DNA of 64,000 nucleotides, taken from Caldilineaceae bacterium (GTDB lineage: Bacteria; Chloroflexota; Anaerolineae; Caldilineales; Caldilineaceae). Below are positions 27,698 to 38,100 of the stretch, one piece after another (position 1 is the stretch's first letter; each line of letters opens with the position of its first letter). The translations under genes and the position numbers were made by a program. The stretch covers positions 1,191,022 through 1,255,021 of the forward strand of contig OY282376.1 in assembly GCA_958295845.1 (NCBI GenBank), in the 5' to 3' direction. A model generated the notes under the pieces. It was not told where the DNA came from and searched no databases. It saw only the letters and a list, made by a program, of their open reading frames with translations.

Positions 27698-27812
27698 GAT
27701 TCTAGCTGCCTTCAGGTAGCGGTTCGGAGTACAAGGCCTCCAACCGACAGAATTCTCCGTTTCCTGCTAGATTCCTCCATTCTAGCGGAGGCGATCTTAC
27801 TTTCACAAGAAA

Positions 27813-27840
27813 TTGCCCCGTTCAAGTCCAGCGGTATAAT
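27813..27840 (+). promoter_or_regulatory. sigma-70-type promoter for ybeY-dgkA
   Basis: TTGCCC (27813-27818) and a perfect TATAAT (27835-27840) are separated by 16 bp in the divergent gap between obgE and ybeY. Transcription would start near 27847, giving a leader of about 100 nt before the ATG at 27947. Confidence 0.6.
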
Positions 27841-27946
27841 TGTACCCCATGGCACGGCGGTGTAAGCCCATGACTCTGCGGACCGCAATCTGCCGTCGGC
27901 ACAACCCTTAGGCGGCGTGAGGACTGCCTCCAATTGGGCATCATAA

Positions 27947-28456
27947 ATGACAAACGTGCAGATACACATTCAGATTGACGAGCTTTTTCATGCGTGTGTG
28001 GAAGAAGCCTGGCTCGCGGCAGCAGCACAGGCGACACTTCACGCCTGTGGGCGGGACGGTCAGGCCTTGTCAGTTCTGGTGGTGGACGACGACGAACTGC
28101 GGCGCTTCAATCGCATCTACCGCCAGCAGGATACCGCAACCGATGTATTGAGCTTCGCCGTTCAGGAAGGATCGCCTCTCTCGCAAGAGATCCCAGAGGC
28201 CCTGACCGCCGAACTGGATGCCGAACTGGGCGATCTGATGCTGGCCTTCCCCTATGCCTCGCGCCAATCCGAGCGATATGGCCATTCACTTGCCGCAGAG
28301 CTGCAACTCCTGGTTGTCCACGGTACGCTGCACTTGATCGGTTACGATCATGACACGCCAGCGCGGCAGGAAGAAATGTGGCGCAAACAGTCTGAGATCC
28401 TCAACTCACTGACCGCCGAGGACCTTTCGCCTCGACTGACCACACCGGACTGGTAG
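27947..28456 (+). CDS. ybeY: endoribonuclease YbeY (rRNA maturation factor)
   Basis: A 169-residue cytosolic metal-dependent endoribonuclease involved in 16S rRNA 3'-end maturation and ribosome quality control. The zinc-binding signature HGTLHLIGYDHD near residue 125 provides the three His ligands, and RQQDTATDVLSFAVQ is the conserved substrate-binding segment. Length is normal for the family. The stop codon TAG is followed immediately by the ATG of dgkA, so the two are translated together. The pairing of ybeY with a diacylglycerol kinase gene is frequent in Gram-positive bacteria and Chloroflexota. Confidence 0.95.
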   Translation: MTNVQIHIQIDELFHACVEEAWLAAAAQATLHACGRDGQALSVLVVDDDELRRFNRIYRQQDTATDVLSFAVQEGSPLSQEIPEALTAELDAELGDLMLAFPYASRQSERYGHSLAAELQLLVVHGTLHLIGYDHDTPARQEEMWRKQSEILNSLTAEDLSPRLTTPDW

Positions 28457-28834
28457 ATGAAGCCGCCCGCCCGCGCCGAGAATTTTGGGCAGAGTCTCGC
28501 CTTCGCCTTTGCCGGTGTGCGACACGCCCTACGTAGCCAGCGCAATCTTCGCATTCATTTTGCCTTTGCCGTTGCAGCTGTCCTCTTAGGGTTTGCACTG
28601 CGCATCAGCCGGTCAGAGTGGGCTGTCGTCGTCGCTCTGATTGCGTTGGTCATCAGCATGGAGCTTCTAAATACCGCCGTCGAAGCGCTGGCTGACCTGG
28701 CCTCGCCTACCTTTCATCCTCTCGCCAAAACAGCAAAAGACACGGCCGCCGGCGCCATCCTCGTCGCGGCCTTGGGCAGCGCCGCGGCCGGTCTGATCAT
28801 CTTCCTGCCCCGCCTTTGGCACCTCTTCTTCTGA
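28457..28834 (+). CDS. dgkA: diacylglycerol kinase (DgkA family, small integral membrane type)
   Basis: A 125-residue inner-membrane kinase with three predicted helices. The family motif MELLNTAVEALADLASP contains the catalytic Glu, and KTAKDTAAGAILVAALGSAA is the second conserved segment. Members phosphorylate diacylglycerol or undecaprenol; in Gram-positive-like organisms the substrate is usually undecaprenol. The gene directly abuts ybeY with no spacer. It converges with the MFS transporter gene, 44 bp away. Confidence 0.93.
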   Translation: MKPPARAENFGQSLAFAFAGVRHALRSQRNLRIHFAFAVAAVLLGFALRISRSEWAVVVALIALVISMELLNTAVEALADLASPTFHPLAKTAKDTAAGAILVAALGSAAAGLIIFLPRLWHLFF

Positions 28835-28878
28835 CGCCTGCGCCTATCTACCAAAACGGTAGCGTTTTCCACGACATC

Positions 28879-30096
28879 CTACTCACTTTGCTCCCTACGC
28901 CGCTCCGGCAGCTTCAGGACTGCCGGCACGCCAACAAAGGCGATTAGCCCACTGATCAGGAACGCGGTCGAAAGCCCGAATCTGTCTGCCGTGAACCCCA
29001 GCAGCCACAAAGCGGGCGACCGGATGACGAAATTGGCCATCAGAAAGAGGCCGTTTGCCAGCGCCCGATTATGTTGAAAACTGTCCTGCACAACCGCCAA
29101 CAACACAGCAGACGGCGAGAGCATCGTAAATCCCAGAGGTAACAGAAATGCAAATAGCATCCAGCCTGAACTGTTCAGAAATCCCAGGAATAGGACGGGC
29201 GACACAAGAAATAGAACGATCAGGATCCGTTTCCGCCCCAACCAGTCGCTAGCTGTGCCCATTGTCAGAGCGCCTAAAACACCCGCCCCTTCCAACAGCG
29301 TTAGCGAAAGCCCCGCCATCTGGAACTCATAACCCTTCACATCCTGCATGAAAATCGGCAAATAGGTCGTCATCGAAATCGACATAAAGACACGGGCTGC
29401 CATGATCCAAAGCAGGGGAGGGTAAACTCTCCGGGCAGCCGGTAGCAAACGCTTAAGGGAAAGAACCCTGCCCTGCGCAGGCCTTGCCGAGACCCCGCGC
29501 AGTCGCCAGTAAAGGAAAATCGAGGCCAACCAGCCAAACACGGCCACCCGCCATATTCCCTCAACCCCAAACCAGCTGACGGCTGCGATCACCATCAAGG
29601 GCCCTACCGTCCGCCCCAGCTCTCCACCCGCCATGAAAAAGCTCATGCCCCTACCCACTCGGTTGCCCGATATGCGCCCGATCATCGCCGGCGCCGGCGC
29701 ATGAAAGACAGCCGAGCTCAGACCCACTACAAACAGCGCCAGGGCCAGCAGTACGTAGCTGTCCGCCAGGCCCAGTGCGCTACAAACGCTGGCAGTCACC
29801 GCCGGAGCCAGAATGATGAAATATCGTAAACTAATCCTGTCGGCTGCATGGCCAATGAACGGTTGCAGAAGACTGGGAATCTGCATGAAGACCGCAAGGG
29901 CTCCGATCGCTGCATAGTCGGCCGCCAGCTTTTCTCGAATCAAAGGAAGTAGAGGCGGCACAAACGCGGTGAAAATGTCGTGGACGAAATGGCCCGTCAC
30001 GATAGTCAACACCTCTCGGGTCTGGAACGTCTTGCTTTCCGAGGGTTCGTCCTGGACGGCTGCTGAATCTGCGCGATGATCTGCTGTTACTGACAT
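28879..30096 (-). CDS. MFS transporter
   Basis: A 405-residue inner-membrane transporter of the major facilitator superfamily with about 12 helices. The N-terminal domain begins VLTIVTGHFVHDIFTAFVPPLLPL, which resembles the fosmidomycin-resistance (FSR) group of drug exporters, and the intracellular loop after helix 2 has FIGHAADRISLRYF; the symmetric loop is MGTASDWLGRKRIL. ATG 30096 is chosen because it has an AGGAAC ribosome binding site and avoids a 45-codon non-family extension. Substrate is unknown: efflux of a small molecule is likely. It is monocistronic and converges with dgkA. Confidence 0.9.
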   Translation of the reverse strand: MSVTADHRADSAAVQDEPSESKTFQTREVLTIVTGHFVHDIFTAFVPPLLPLIREKLAADYAAIGALAVFMQIPSLLQPFIGHAADRISLRYFIILAPAVTASVCSALGLADSYVLLALALFVVGLSSAVFHAPAPAMIGRISGNRVGRGMSFFMAGGELGRTVGPLMVIAAVSWFGVEGIWRVAVFGWLASIFLYWRLRGVSARPAQGRVLSLKRLLPAARRVYPPLLWIMAARVFMSISMTTYLPIFMQDVKGYEFQMAGLSLTLLEGAGVLGALTMGTASDWLGRKRILIVLFLVSPVLFLGFLNSSGWMLFAFLLPLGFTMLSPSAVLLAVVQDSFQHNRALANGLFLMANFVIRSPALWLLGFTADRFGLSTAFLISGLIAFVGVPAVLKLPERRREQSE

Positions 30097-30483
30097 AGGG
30101 TACTCTGTTCCTGTCTGGACTCGCCCGTTTCCGGCTCCAGGGTAAGTGGACGGTTGGCGATGGGCAACGCAAGTGGGTGTCGGCTGATTGTAACACCTGT
30201 TCTTAAGATGACAAGCGACCGAAAAGATCAATAGATGAGATCACTCCGGCCATTTTGGAATCTTTTCGTCGTCCAAATACACGCCTTTCCCCGACCGTCC
30301 ATCATTTTCAGTTCGGTCAATGGACTTTGGACCATGGGCACACACGACGAAATTCGCGCACCTGACGCGTCCACTTCCCTATTCTATATTGCTGAAAGTT
30401 TCCTCCCTCCCAGAATATGACTGGATCTACTCGGGTCTTGGACCGAATGGACCTCTCTCGCTTGCCACCCCAAGGAGAGCATC

Positions 30484-30946
30484 GTGATCAGACGTAGTGA
30501 AAGCCGTCGTGACTTCGTGACCCTGTCCGGCGCAACCGCCGCCGGAGCAGTCCTCGCCGCCTGCGGGACGGCGCCTGCCCCTGGTGCCGCGGCCGCCGCT
30601 CTGCACCTGCCCATCGCTTTCCTGAATAGCCTGCTTGCCGTCATCCTGACCTATATGAGCTGGTCCTCCTTGGCCATCATCTTCATCCGCGCCTACTTCA
30701 TGTCGATTCCCCCTGAACTGGAGGACGCCGCCCGCGTTTACGGAGCCGGAGAGCTGCAAATCCTGCGCCATGTTGACCTTCAAACGGACGCTGGCCGAGT
30801 TCCGCCACGGCGGCGGCCTGCGGCAATATCAGATTCACTGGTTTCTGTCGCTAGGCACCATGACCATGCTGCCCGTTCTTTTTATCTATCTCGTTCTTCA
30901 GCGCCACTTCGTGAGCGGTGTTGTAACTTCCGGCCTTAAGGGGTAA
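30484..30946 (+). pseudogene. fused remnant of a sugar ABC transporter (binding protein + MalG-type permease)
   Basis: The first 40 codons encode the N-terminus of a binding protein: MIRRSESRRDFVTLSGATA with a twin-arginine-like motif and lipobox LAACG. It is joined in frame to the middle of a carbohydrate permease (LPIAFLNSLLAVILTYMSW to the EAA loop PPELEDAARVYGAGELQIL). At 30770 the reading frame changes, and the true C-terminal end of the permease (FLSLGTMTMLPVLFIYLVLQ to VTSGLKG, stop at 30944-30946) continues in another frame. Most of the binding protein and part of both permeases are deleted. Neither part is functional. It shows the past loss of a sugar transport operon. The 390 bp upstream hold no gene. 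Confidence 0.8.
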
Positions 30947-31020
30947 TCTGTTCATAGCACCGTGATTTGACGACTGGCAATTTGCGCGCAAATGGATGAA
31001 CGATAGCGCACGGAACGGTT

Positions 31021-32028
31021 ATGCTACGATTCTCGCTCCTAGTCGCTTCAGCCTTGATTCTGTTTGTCGCTTCCTGCGGCGGACCCGCCGCTGAAGACGG
31101 TGCACCACTGAGCCCCGACCTCACCAATGCAGAAGAGCAGTCCCCTGCGGAGGACGCCGCGCCCGAGAGCGCTGCCCCTACGCAGGCCGACGCCAACTCT
31201 ACCGCGACGGCCCTGCCCACATTTACGCCGTTACCGCCGCCCACGGAAACTGATTCGCCTCTGCCGACACCTTCGCCGACTGCGACGTCAGTCGCAACCG
31301 CAACGCCTACACCCACCGCAGCCCTGACAGTAACCGCTGAGCCGCCTGAGCCGACCGCTGCGCCGACGGCAACAGCCACTGCCACTGAGTCGGCGCCACT
31401 GCCGACACCGACGCCGACTTCTTCGCCGACAGCAACGCCAACCCGCACGCCGGTTCCGGCGGCCGTCTTCGTGCGCAGCCATACCACCTACCCGTCGGGG
31501 TCGCAGCTGGCACTGGTTGGAGAGGTGGTGAATGGCTCAGCCTATGAGGTGTTCGGCGTCCGCGTACACGCTGAATTTTTCAGCAGCAACGGCGAATCGA
31601 TCGCCGACTCCGAAGCAGTGGCGGTCTTTGGCAGGCTGGAAGTTGAACGGCCGGCCCCGTTCCTCATGTTTGTGGACGTCGATCCTTCCGCTGTCCACAG
31701 TTACGAACTGAACGTGTCCCACGATGATTTCAGCATCATCGAGTTTCGTGATCTGGAGGTGTCGGCTGTTTCCGTTGTGGAGCGGGAAGGACGCACTGCG
31801 ATCGTCGGCAGATTGCACAATCGGCACGAAACCGCTCTGACGGCCGTCGTGGTGGCCGCTACCTTCTTTGACGACGCCGGCGAAGTCGTGGACGTGGTGG
31901 AACTGTCCATGTTCGGTGAAACGATCACACCTGGTGCCGAACCCCCCTTTGAAATTCCCCTGCAGGATGTGGGCAGAGCCTTTACAAACCTGCGCGTGCA
32001 GGCCCAAGGTCAGTTGAGTCTGTTCTGA
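31021..32028 (+). CDS. lipoprotein with Thr/Pro-rich linker and FxLYD-like domains
   Basis: A 335-residue exported protein. The signal peptide MLRFSLLVASALILFVASC ends in a lipobox, so Cys19 would be lipidated. Residues 20-160 are a disordered linker of Thr, Pro, Ala and Ser (PTPTSSPTATPTRTPVP). Two copies of a small beta-sandwich follow (ALVGEVVNGSAYEVFGVRVH and AIVGRLHNRHETALTAVVVA), the pattern of FxLYD domains found on Chloroflexota and Gram-positive surface proteins. It is probably displayed on the cell surface on a flexible stalk. The neighbour encoded downstream on the other strand is a large surface protease. No enzymatic motif is visible. Confidence 0.8.
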   Translation: MLRFSLLVASALILFVASCGGPAAEDGAPLSPDLTNAEEQSPAEDAAPESAAPTQADANSTATALPTFTPLPPPTETDSPLPTPSPTATSVATATPTPTAALTVTAEPPEPTAAPTATATATESAPLPTPTPTSSPTATPTRTPVPAAVFVRSHTTYPSGSQLALVGEVVNGSAYEVFGVRVHAEFFSSNGESIADSEAVAVFGRLEVERPAPFLMFVDVDPSAVHSYELNVSHDDFSIIEFRDLEVSAVSVVEREGRTAIVGRLHNRHETALTAVVVAATFFDDAGEVVDVVELSMFGETITPGAEPPFEIPLQDVGRAFTNLRVQAQGQLSLF

Positions 32029-32079
32029 GCTCCCATCGTTGCGCTAACAGATGCGGCCAGGGCACTTTCCCCGGGCGCG

Positions 32080-32122
32080 CAACGCCCCTCCGCGGCCACA
32101 TGTGCAGTGCGGAGGGGCGTTG
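32080..32122. terminator. bidirectional hairpin between convergent genes
   Basis: A perfect 14-bp G+C-rich inverted repeat (32080-32093 and 32109-32122) with a 15-nt loop lies between the convergent lipoprotein and S8 protease genes. No strong U-tract follows on either strand, so its role as a terminator is likely by position rather than proven by sequence. Confidence 0.55.
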
Positions 32123-32146
32123 TCGGACCAGATTTTCCAGTCTGAA

Positions 32147-35100
32147 CTATCCGTCGGCCGGTGTCAGGGCATTTACGAGCACGCTCACCCTGTTGTCCAG
32201 CTCAGAGCTTTCCGATATCAGGTTCGCCGGATCGACGACCACTTGCAGCGTGCGCGTTCCCAGGCCGTCTGCTGCCCGGAAGACTGTGCGCACTGTGATT
32301 TCCTCTCCCGCAGCCAGATTCTCAACTGTCTGAGACGAGCCGAGCAGGTTGAGTTCGTCGGACTCATCCAGCACCTGGATGCTGAAGCCGCCCACGTCGG
32401 TGCTGCCCTCATTGCGCACCTTTGTGGCGACCACGACTAAGTCCCCTTCACCGGCGCTAGCCACGCTTACTTCGACTTCCTGCGCGTTCAGAGCAAGATT
32501 CGCGCCTTCTGCGCTTCCTTCCACACTGGAGGATGACGCTACACTGCCCGATCCTGTCCCCTGGCTATTCCCCTGTGCCGACGTGCTGAATCGGAGTGTG
32601 CGCTCGGCATAGTTGTCGTCCTCGTCCGTCTCACTGACTGCGTCGTCGGGGTCGGCCGTCACTCGAATGGTTCGACTACCCTCCAGGTCGTCCGTGTCGA
32701 AGGTCATAACGGCCAGCTCGCGCGCACCTGGCTGAATTGGCTCTGATATCGTGAACTCGCCAATTTCAACCGCTTCCTCATCCGTAACGTCCTCGAACAG
32801 GACGACCACGTTGTCGGCCACCGTCTTGCCCTGGTTACGTATTACCGCCGTTATCGTGACCGGATCCCCCGGCGCGGGTACGGCGGGGAAGAAGCGAATG
32901 TTTGACGACAGGACTGTCAGGTTCGGCGCATCACTGGACGCTTCCGAAACTGTGCGGACCTTCAGGACCAGTTCAACCCTGTTGTTCTCCTCGTCCAGTT
33001 CGGTCACTGCATCTTCCGAATCAGCGACCACACGGATCTTGCGTTCACCGGCTTTGCCCTCAGTATCGTAGGTTACCGATACCGTATCGCTGTCGTTTGC
33101 GCCAAGCTGGTCGATCCGCTGCGGACCGCCGATGGGCCTGGGCACTCGATCCGTCACATCCAGGAAGCGAACGACGAAGCCGCGGGCGTTGGCGTTGCCG
33201 GTATTTGAGACCGTCGCAGAGATGGTCGTATCCGTGCCTGCGACAGGTGCTTCGGGATCGAATTCAACATCCTCTTCTTCCAGGACGAGGTCGGCCAGTT
33301 GCGGCGGCGAGATAAAGACCCCTCGCGTCGCCTGGTTGTCCCGCTCATTCATCTCGGCAATGACATTGTTGGGATCGACGACCACGCGAATCTGGCGGCT
33401 GCCAGTCTCACCGGTGTCGGTGAATGCGACCTCTACGGTGCCGCCGCCGCCGGCAGGAACCGCATCCAGCAGCTGTTCCGTGCCTATGGGCACCGACCCG
33501 CCGCCGGTCACGTCCAGAACCTGTACGATGACGTCGTGCGCCGTTTCAGTACCATTGTTCAGCACGGTCGCCGAGACGGTCACTACATCGTGGAGCTCCG
33601 GAGACTGCGGGGCAAACTTGATGTTGCCTGACAGCATCGCCAGGTTCGGCGCCATCGCAGCCTGGACCGGTAAGGTAACCACGGTCTGATTGTCCTCTTT
33701 ACTGCTCTCGCGAATGAAGCTGTTCGGGTCGACGACGACACGGATGCGGCGGTCGCCCGGTCTGTCGAGCGTGTCATATACGATGGGAACCGTGGCGCTG
33801 GAGCCTGCCGCCAGGTAGCCCACGACGTAAGGCTGGCCGATTGGCACTACGCCTGCCTCGGTAACGTCCAGGAACTGGACCACAACATCTGTTGCATCCT
33901 CGACGCCGTCATTGAGAACGATCGCCCGAATCAGGACCCGGTCGCCCTCGGTCGGGGCGGCGGGATTGAAGCCCACGTTGCGGGGCTGTACGATCAGATT
34001 CGGGGCAGCCCTCTCGAGCACCTCTACCGTCTTTGTCGCCGAATTGTCACTTTCAGCGCTTTCCTCAATGAAGTTTCCGGGGTCGGCCGTCACAGAGATT
34101 CGACGTTGGCCTTCGCGTTCGGTCGTGTCGTAGACGACGCCTACGGATGCGCTGCCGCCGGAGGGGATCAACGATATCGTCTGCGCCGCGCCTATCGGCA
34201 CGCCGGGCCGCTCCGTTGCATCCATGAACTGAACATCCACGTCGCGTGCCGGCGCGCTGCCATGGTTTACGACTATGGCGGTGAGGATTATCCTCTGTCC
34301 CTCGCGCGGCGACTTCGGCGTGATCGCAACGTTGCTGGTCTTGACAGACAGGTTGGGCAACGGTTGCGCCGCCATCCTCAAGGAAGCGGACGCTCTGTTG
34401 TCCGTCTCTTTCGTTTCTGCGATGTAGTTATTGGGGTCAACGATCACCTGAACTCGCGGATTGTCCTTGCCTGCCGTATCAAAGACGACTTGAGCAACCC
34501 CGCTGCTGCCGGCCGGTATCCTATCGATTACCTGCGGTTCGCTGATCGGGACACCCTGCCCGCTGCCTTCCACAAACTGCACGATCACCTCACTGGCGTC
34601 CCCGCCGCCTTCATTCAGGACCGTGGCACTGATGGTTACCTGATCGCCGTCCACCGGTCTGGTGGGATGGAAGCCGACGTTGCTTGTTTCGATAACCAGG
34701 TTGGGAATCGCAGGCGGGTTGATCGAGATCGCGGCCTCGGCCTGATTATCTGTCTCGTCAGATTCGGAGATCAGATTTCTGCGGTCGGCCACGACCCGGA
34801 TTTTGCGCTCTCCCGACAGGCCGCGGCTGTTCAGGACCGATTCCGCGATGCCGCTGCTCCCGGCGGGAATCGAGGCAATCAACTTTCCTGATCCGATCGG
34901 GACCGCCTCGTCGTTTGTCACGTCCAGGAACTGGACATCGACTTCACCGACGTCCTGACCACCCTGGTTGAGGATGACGGCCTGTACTCGAATCTCATCT
35001 CCCGAGTTCGGGTTTGTGGGCGTGAAACTGATGTTGGCCGCCTGCACGGACAGATTGGGCGAGGTCCCGCGTGCTATAAGCAGAGTCTTGCTGGCGGTGT

Positions 35101-38100
35101 TGTCCGTCTCATCGCTTTCGGTAATGATCGACAAGCTGTCGACACTTGCCCTGATGCGGCGCTCTCCTGAGCGACCGGCGGTTTTGAATGTCACGCTTGC
35201 AATGGCGCTGTCGCCGGCGGCAATCGCGGCCAAAGTCTGTATGTCGCCGATCGGACTCAGTCGTCCGCCGGTTACGTCCGTGAAGTGAACCTGGACGTTT
35301 TCGGCCGCGGCTGCACCGTTGTTCACGACGGTCAGCGAGACGATCACATCGCTCCCAGCTGAAGTCGTCGGCGGATTGAACCCGATGTTATCTGAGAGGG
35401 CCACCAGGTTCGGTATCGGCGCAGCCTCTACGTCCAGACTGCGCGTGCCCTTGTTGTCGATCTCGTTGGTTTCGGCAATGAAGTTACCCGGATCGGCGAC
35501 CACCCTAACCTTGTAAGTGCCCGCAGCCTCCGGAATCGTAAACTTCACCGTCACGACGCCGCTGCCGCCAACCGCGATCCTGTCGAGTTCCTGTGCCTCG
35601 CCGATGGGAACCGGCCGCCCCGCGCTCACATCCTCAAACTGTACAGCCACATTCCTGGCAACAACGTCGCCATCGTTGCGAACGACGGCCAGGATGGTCA
35701 CCGTCTCGCCAACTCGGGGATTGGCCGGACTGAAACCGACATTCTCGGCCAGTACCACCAGGTTTGGCATTGGTTCGGGCTCGAGAGTCAGCAGCCTTGT
35801 GGCCGTATTGTCCTCTTCGCTCGATTCCCTGATGCGATTGTTGGCATCGACCAGCACCTGGATCTTGCGGTTGCCTATCGGTCTGTCGACGGAGATCGAC
35901 TCTGTGATGGTCACTGCCGCGGTGCCGCTGCTGCCTACTTCGATTGATTCAATTGTCTGCTCGCTGCCCAGCAGGCGGGCTTCGCCGCTTGTAACATCGA
36001 AGAACTGGACAGATATGTGCTCGGCCGGCGCCGATCCGTTGTTTCCGACAACGGCACGCAAGGTTACCTCTTCACCGCTTACCGGCTGCGCCGGGTAGAT
36101 GGCGATGTTGTTGCTGTGGATGAACAGATTTGGCAAGGGGGCGCTGCCGACCGTCATGGAAGCGCTGCCTTCGTTGTCATCCTCTCTGACCTCGCGAACA
36201 AAGTTGCCAGGATCGGCAACCACCTGAACGGTGCGACTGCCTTGCCCGCCAGAGGCCTTGTATTCGGCCACCGCAACTGCGGAAGCGCCCGGCTCTATGA
36301 CTTCGATTGTCTGCTGCTCTCCTATCGGTCTGACGCTGGAGCTGGTGACGTCCACAAACTGCACGATCACACCTTCAGCTTTCGAACTTCCTGTATTCAG
36401 GATCGTAGCGTAGATGGTCACCGGTGTGCCTGCAGCCACTTCGGTGGCGCTGAAGCCAATGTTATCGTCAACAACAACCAGGTTGGGGGCCGGTCCGTGT
36501 TCCACGCTCAACGTGGCCGTGGCGCTGTTGTCACTCTCGCTGGATTCGGACACCAGATTGTGCGGATCGACCTGGACCTGAATCTTTTGGTCGCCGCTGC
36601 GGTTGGTCGTATCGAATCGAATCGACGCGACCCCGCTGCTGCCGGGCGCAATCGAAGGAATAACCTGAAGCGCTGCGATCGGCGCGGCAGGACTTCTGTT
36701 CGCGTCCAGGAACTGTACCTGCACACCCTGGACTTCGGTGTCGCCCGCGTTGCGAATCGTTGCATAGATTGTAACTTCGTCGCCTTCCACCGGATTGGAG
36801 GGCGCGCTGCCGATATTGCTGGAGGAGAGCTCCAGGTTCGGTTCGGTGTCTGACTGCAGCGTCAGGGTCTTGCTCGCGCTGTTGTCAGTTTCGTCCAACT
36901 CTGTGATGAAGTTGTCCGGGTCAACCGTGACGGTGATACTCGGATCGCCCGAACTCGTGCTGGAGTCGTAGGTGACTCGCGCCACCGCGCTGCTGCCCGC
37001 AGGGATGCTGTCGATCACCTGGTTCAGGGCGACGGGCGTGGTCCTGCCCTCTCTGAACCGGACAACAACGCTTTCGGCGTCGGCCGTCCCGTTGTTGATG
37101 ATCGTTGCCAGGATCGTAACCTGCTCGCCGGGCTGTGGCGACGCCGGGTCGAATCCAATGTTGCCTGAATCAACGTACAGATTGGGCGCCGGCGCCTCGG
37201 CGACGTTGAGAATCCGGTCGGCGGCATTGTCCGCTTCGTTGCGCTCGGAGACGAAGTTGTTGGGATCGATCACCATGCGGATAGTTCGTTCGCCGTCCTT
37301 CTCCTCGGTATCGTACTGCACCTGGACCACGCCGCTGCCGCCAACAGGGATCTCCGCAATCGTCTGCGGCAGGCCGATCGGGACTGCTGCATCCTCTTCG
37401 GTGACATCAACGAACTGCACCGTAACGGCACGGGCATCCGCGTTTCCGTTGTTGAGAACCGTCCCGTGAATGGTTGTCGTTTCGCCGGCGTGCGGATCGG
37501 CCGGGTTGAAGCCGATGTTGATCGACTGGGCCACCAGATTGGGCAGGAGCTGCTTCTCACCTGGGAGCTGCAGTTTCGCCGTCAATACCTGGACGTCGTC
37601 GATATACCAGCCTTCGTTATCGTTAAAGGAGTCATCTACCGTATCAAACCAGAATCGAACCTGTATCGAGCCGCTTTCACTCACCGCCTGACTCAGGTCG
37701 ACATCTCGTCTCGCCCAGTTCCCTTCGGTACCGTGAGACTCAAAGACGGTCTTCCACGTCGTGCCGTCAGTGGAAATCTGGACTCGCGTGCGGTCGAAGC
37801 GTGTGTTTCTCTGCAATTCGCTCCACTCGTAGAAGGTGAGCAGCGCGTCGTCGGCGCCGGCGATGTCGATGACACCGGACGTGATCGTGCCCTCATGCTC
37901 CTCGCCTGTGTCGTAGTCCCGCTGTCTCTCCCGACCGTAGTACCAGGACGTCTCGGGGCTGTTGAATCGCAGACTCGAAAGATGCCAGAGGCTGTCGTCG
38001 GCGTCTTCGATAGTCCACTTGCCCGACCCGCTTTCCAAGTCGTCTTCGAAGACGATTGTGCCTGCGCTTGTGCGGGCAATTACGATATTGGAGAGGTCGG

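Noticed and set aside
31288..31513. Arg/Gly-rich minus-strand frames opposite the Thr/Pro linker
   Set aside because: Produced by the repetitive linker codons on the other strand.
32014..32028. GQLSLF at the C-terminus of the lipoprotein at 31021-32028, identical to the clamp-binding-like end of the DUF72 protein
   Set aside because: The protein has a clear lipoprotein signal and would be outside the cytoplasm, so a clamp-binding role makes no sense; most likely coincidence.
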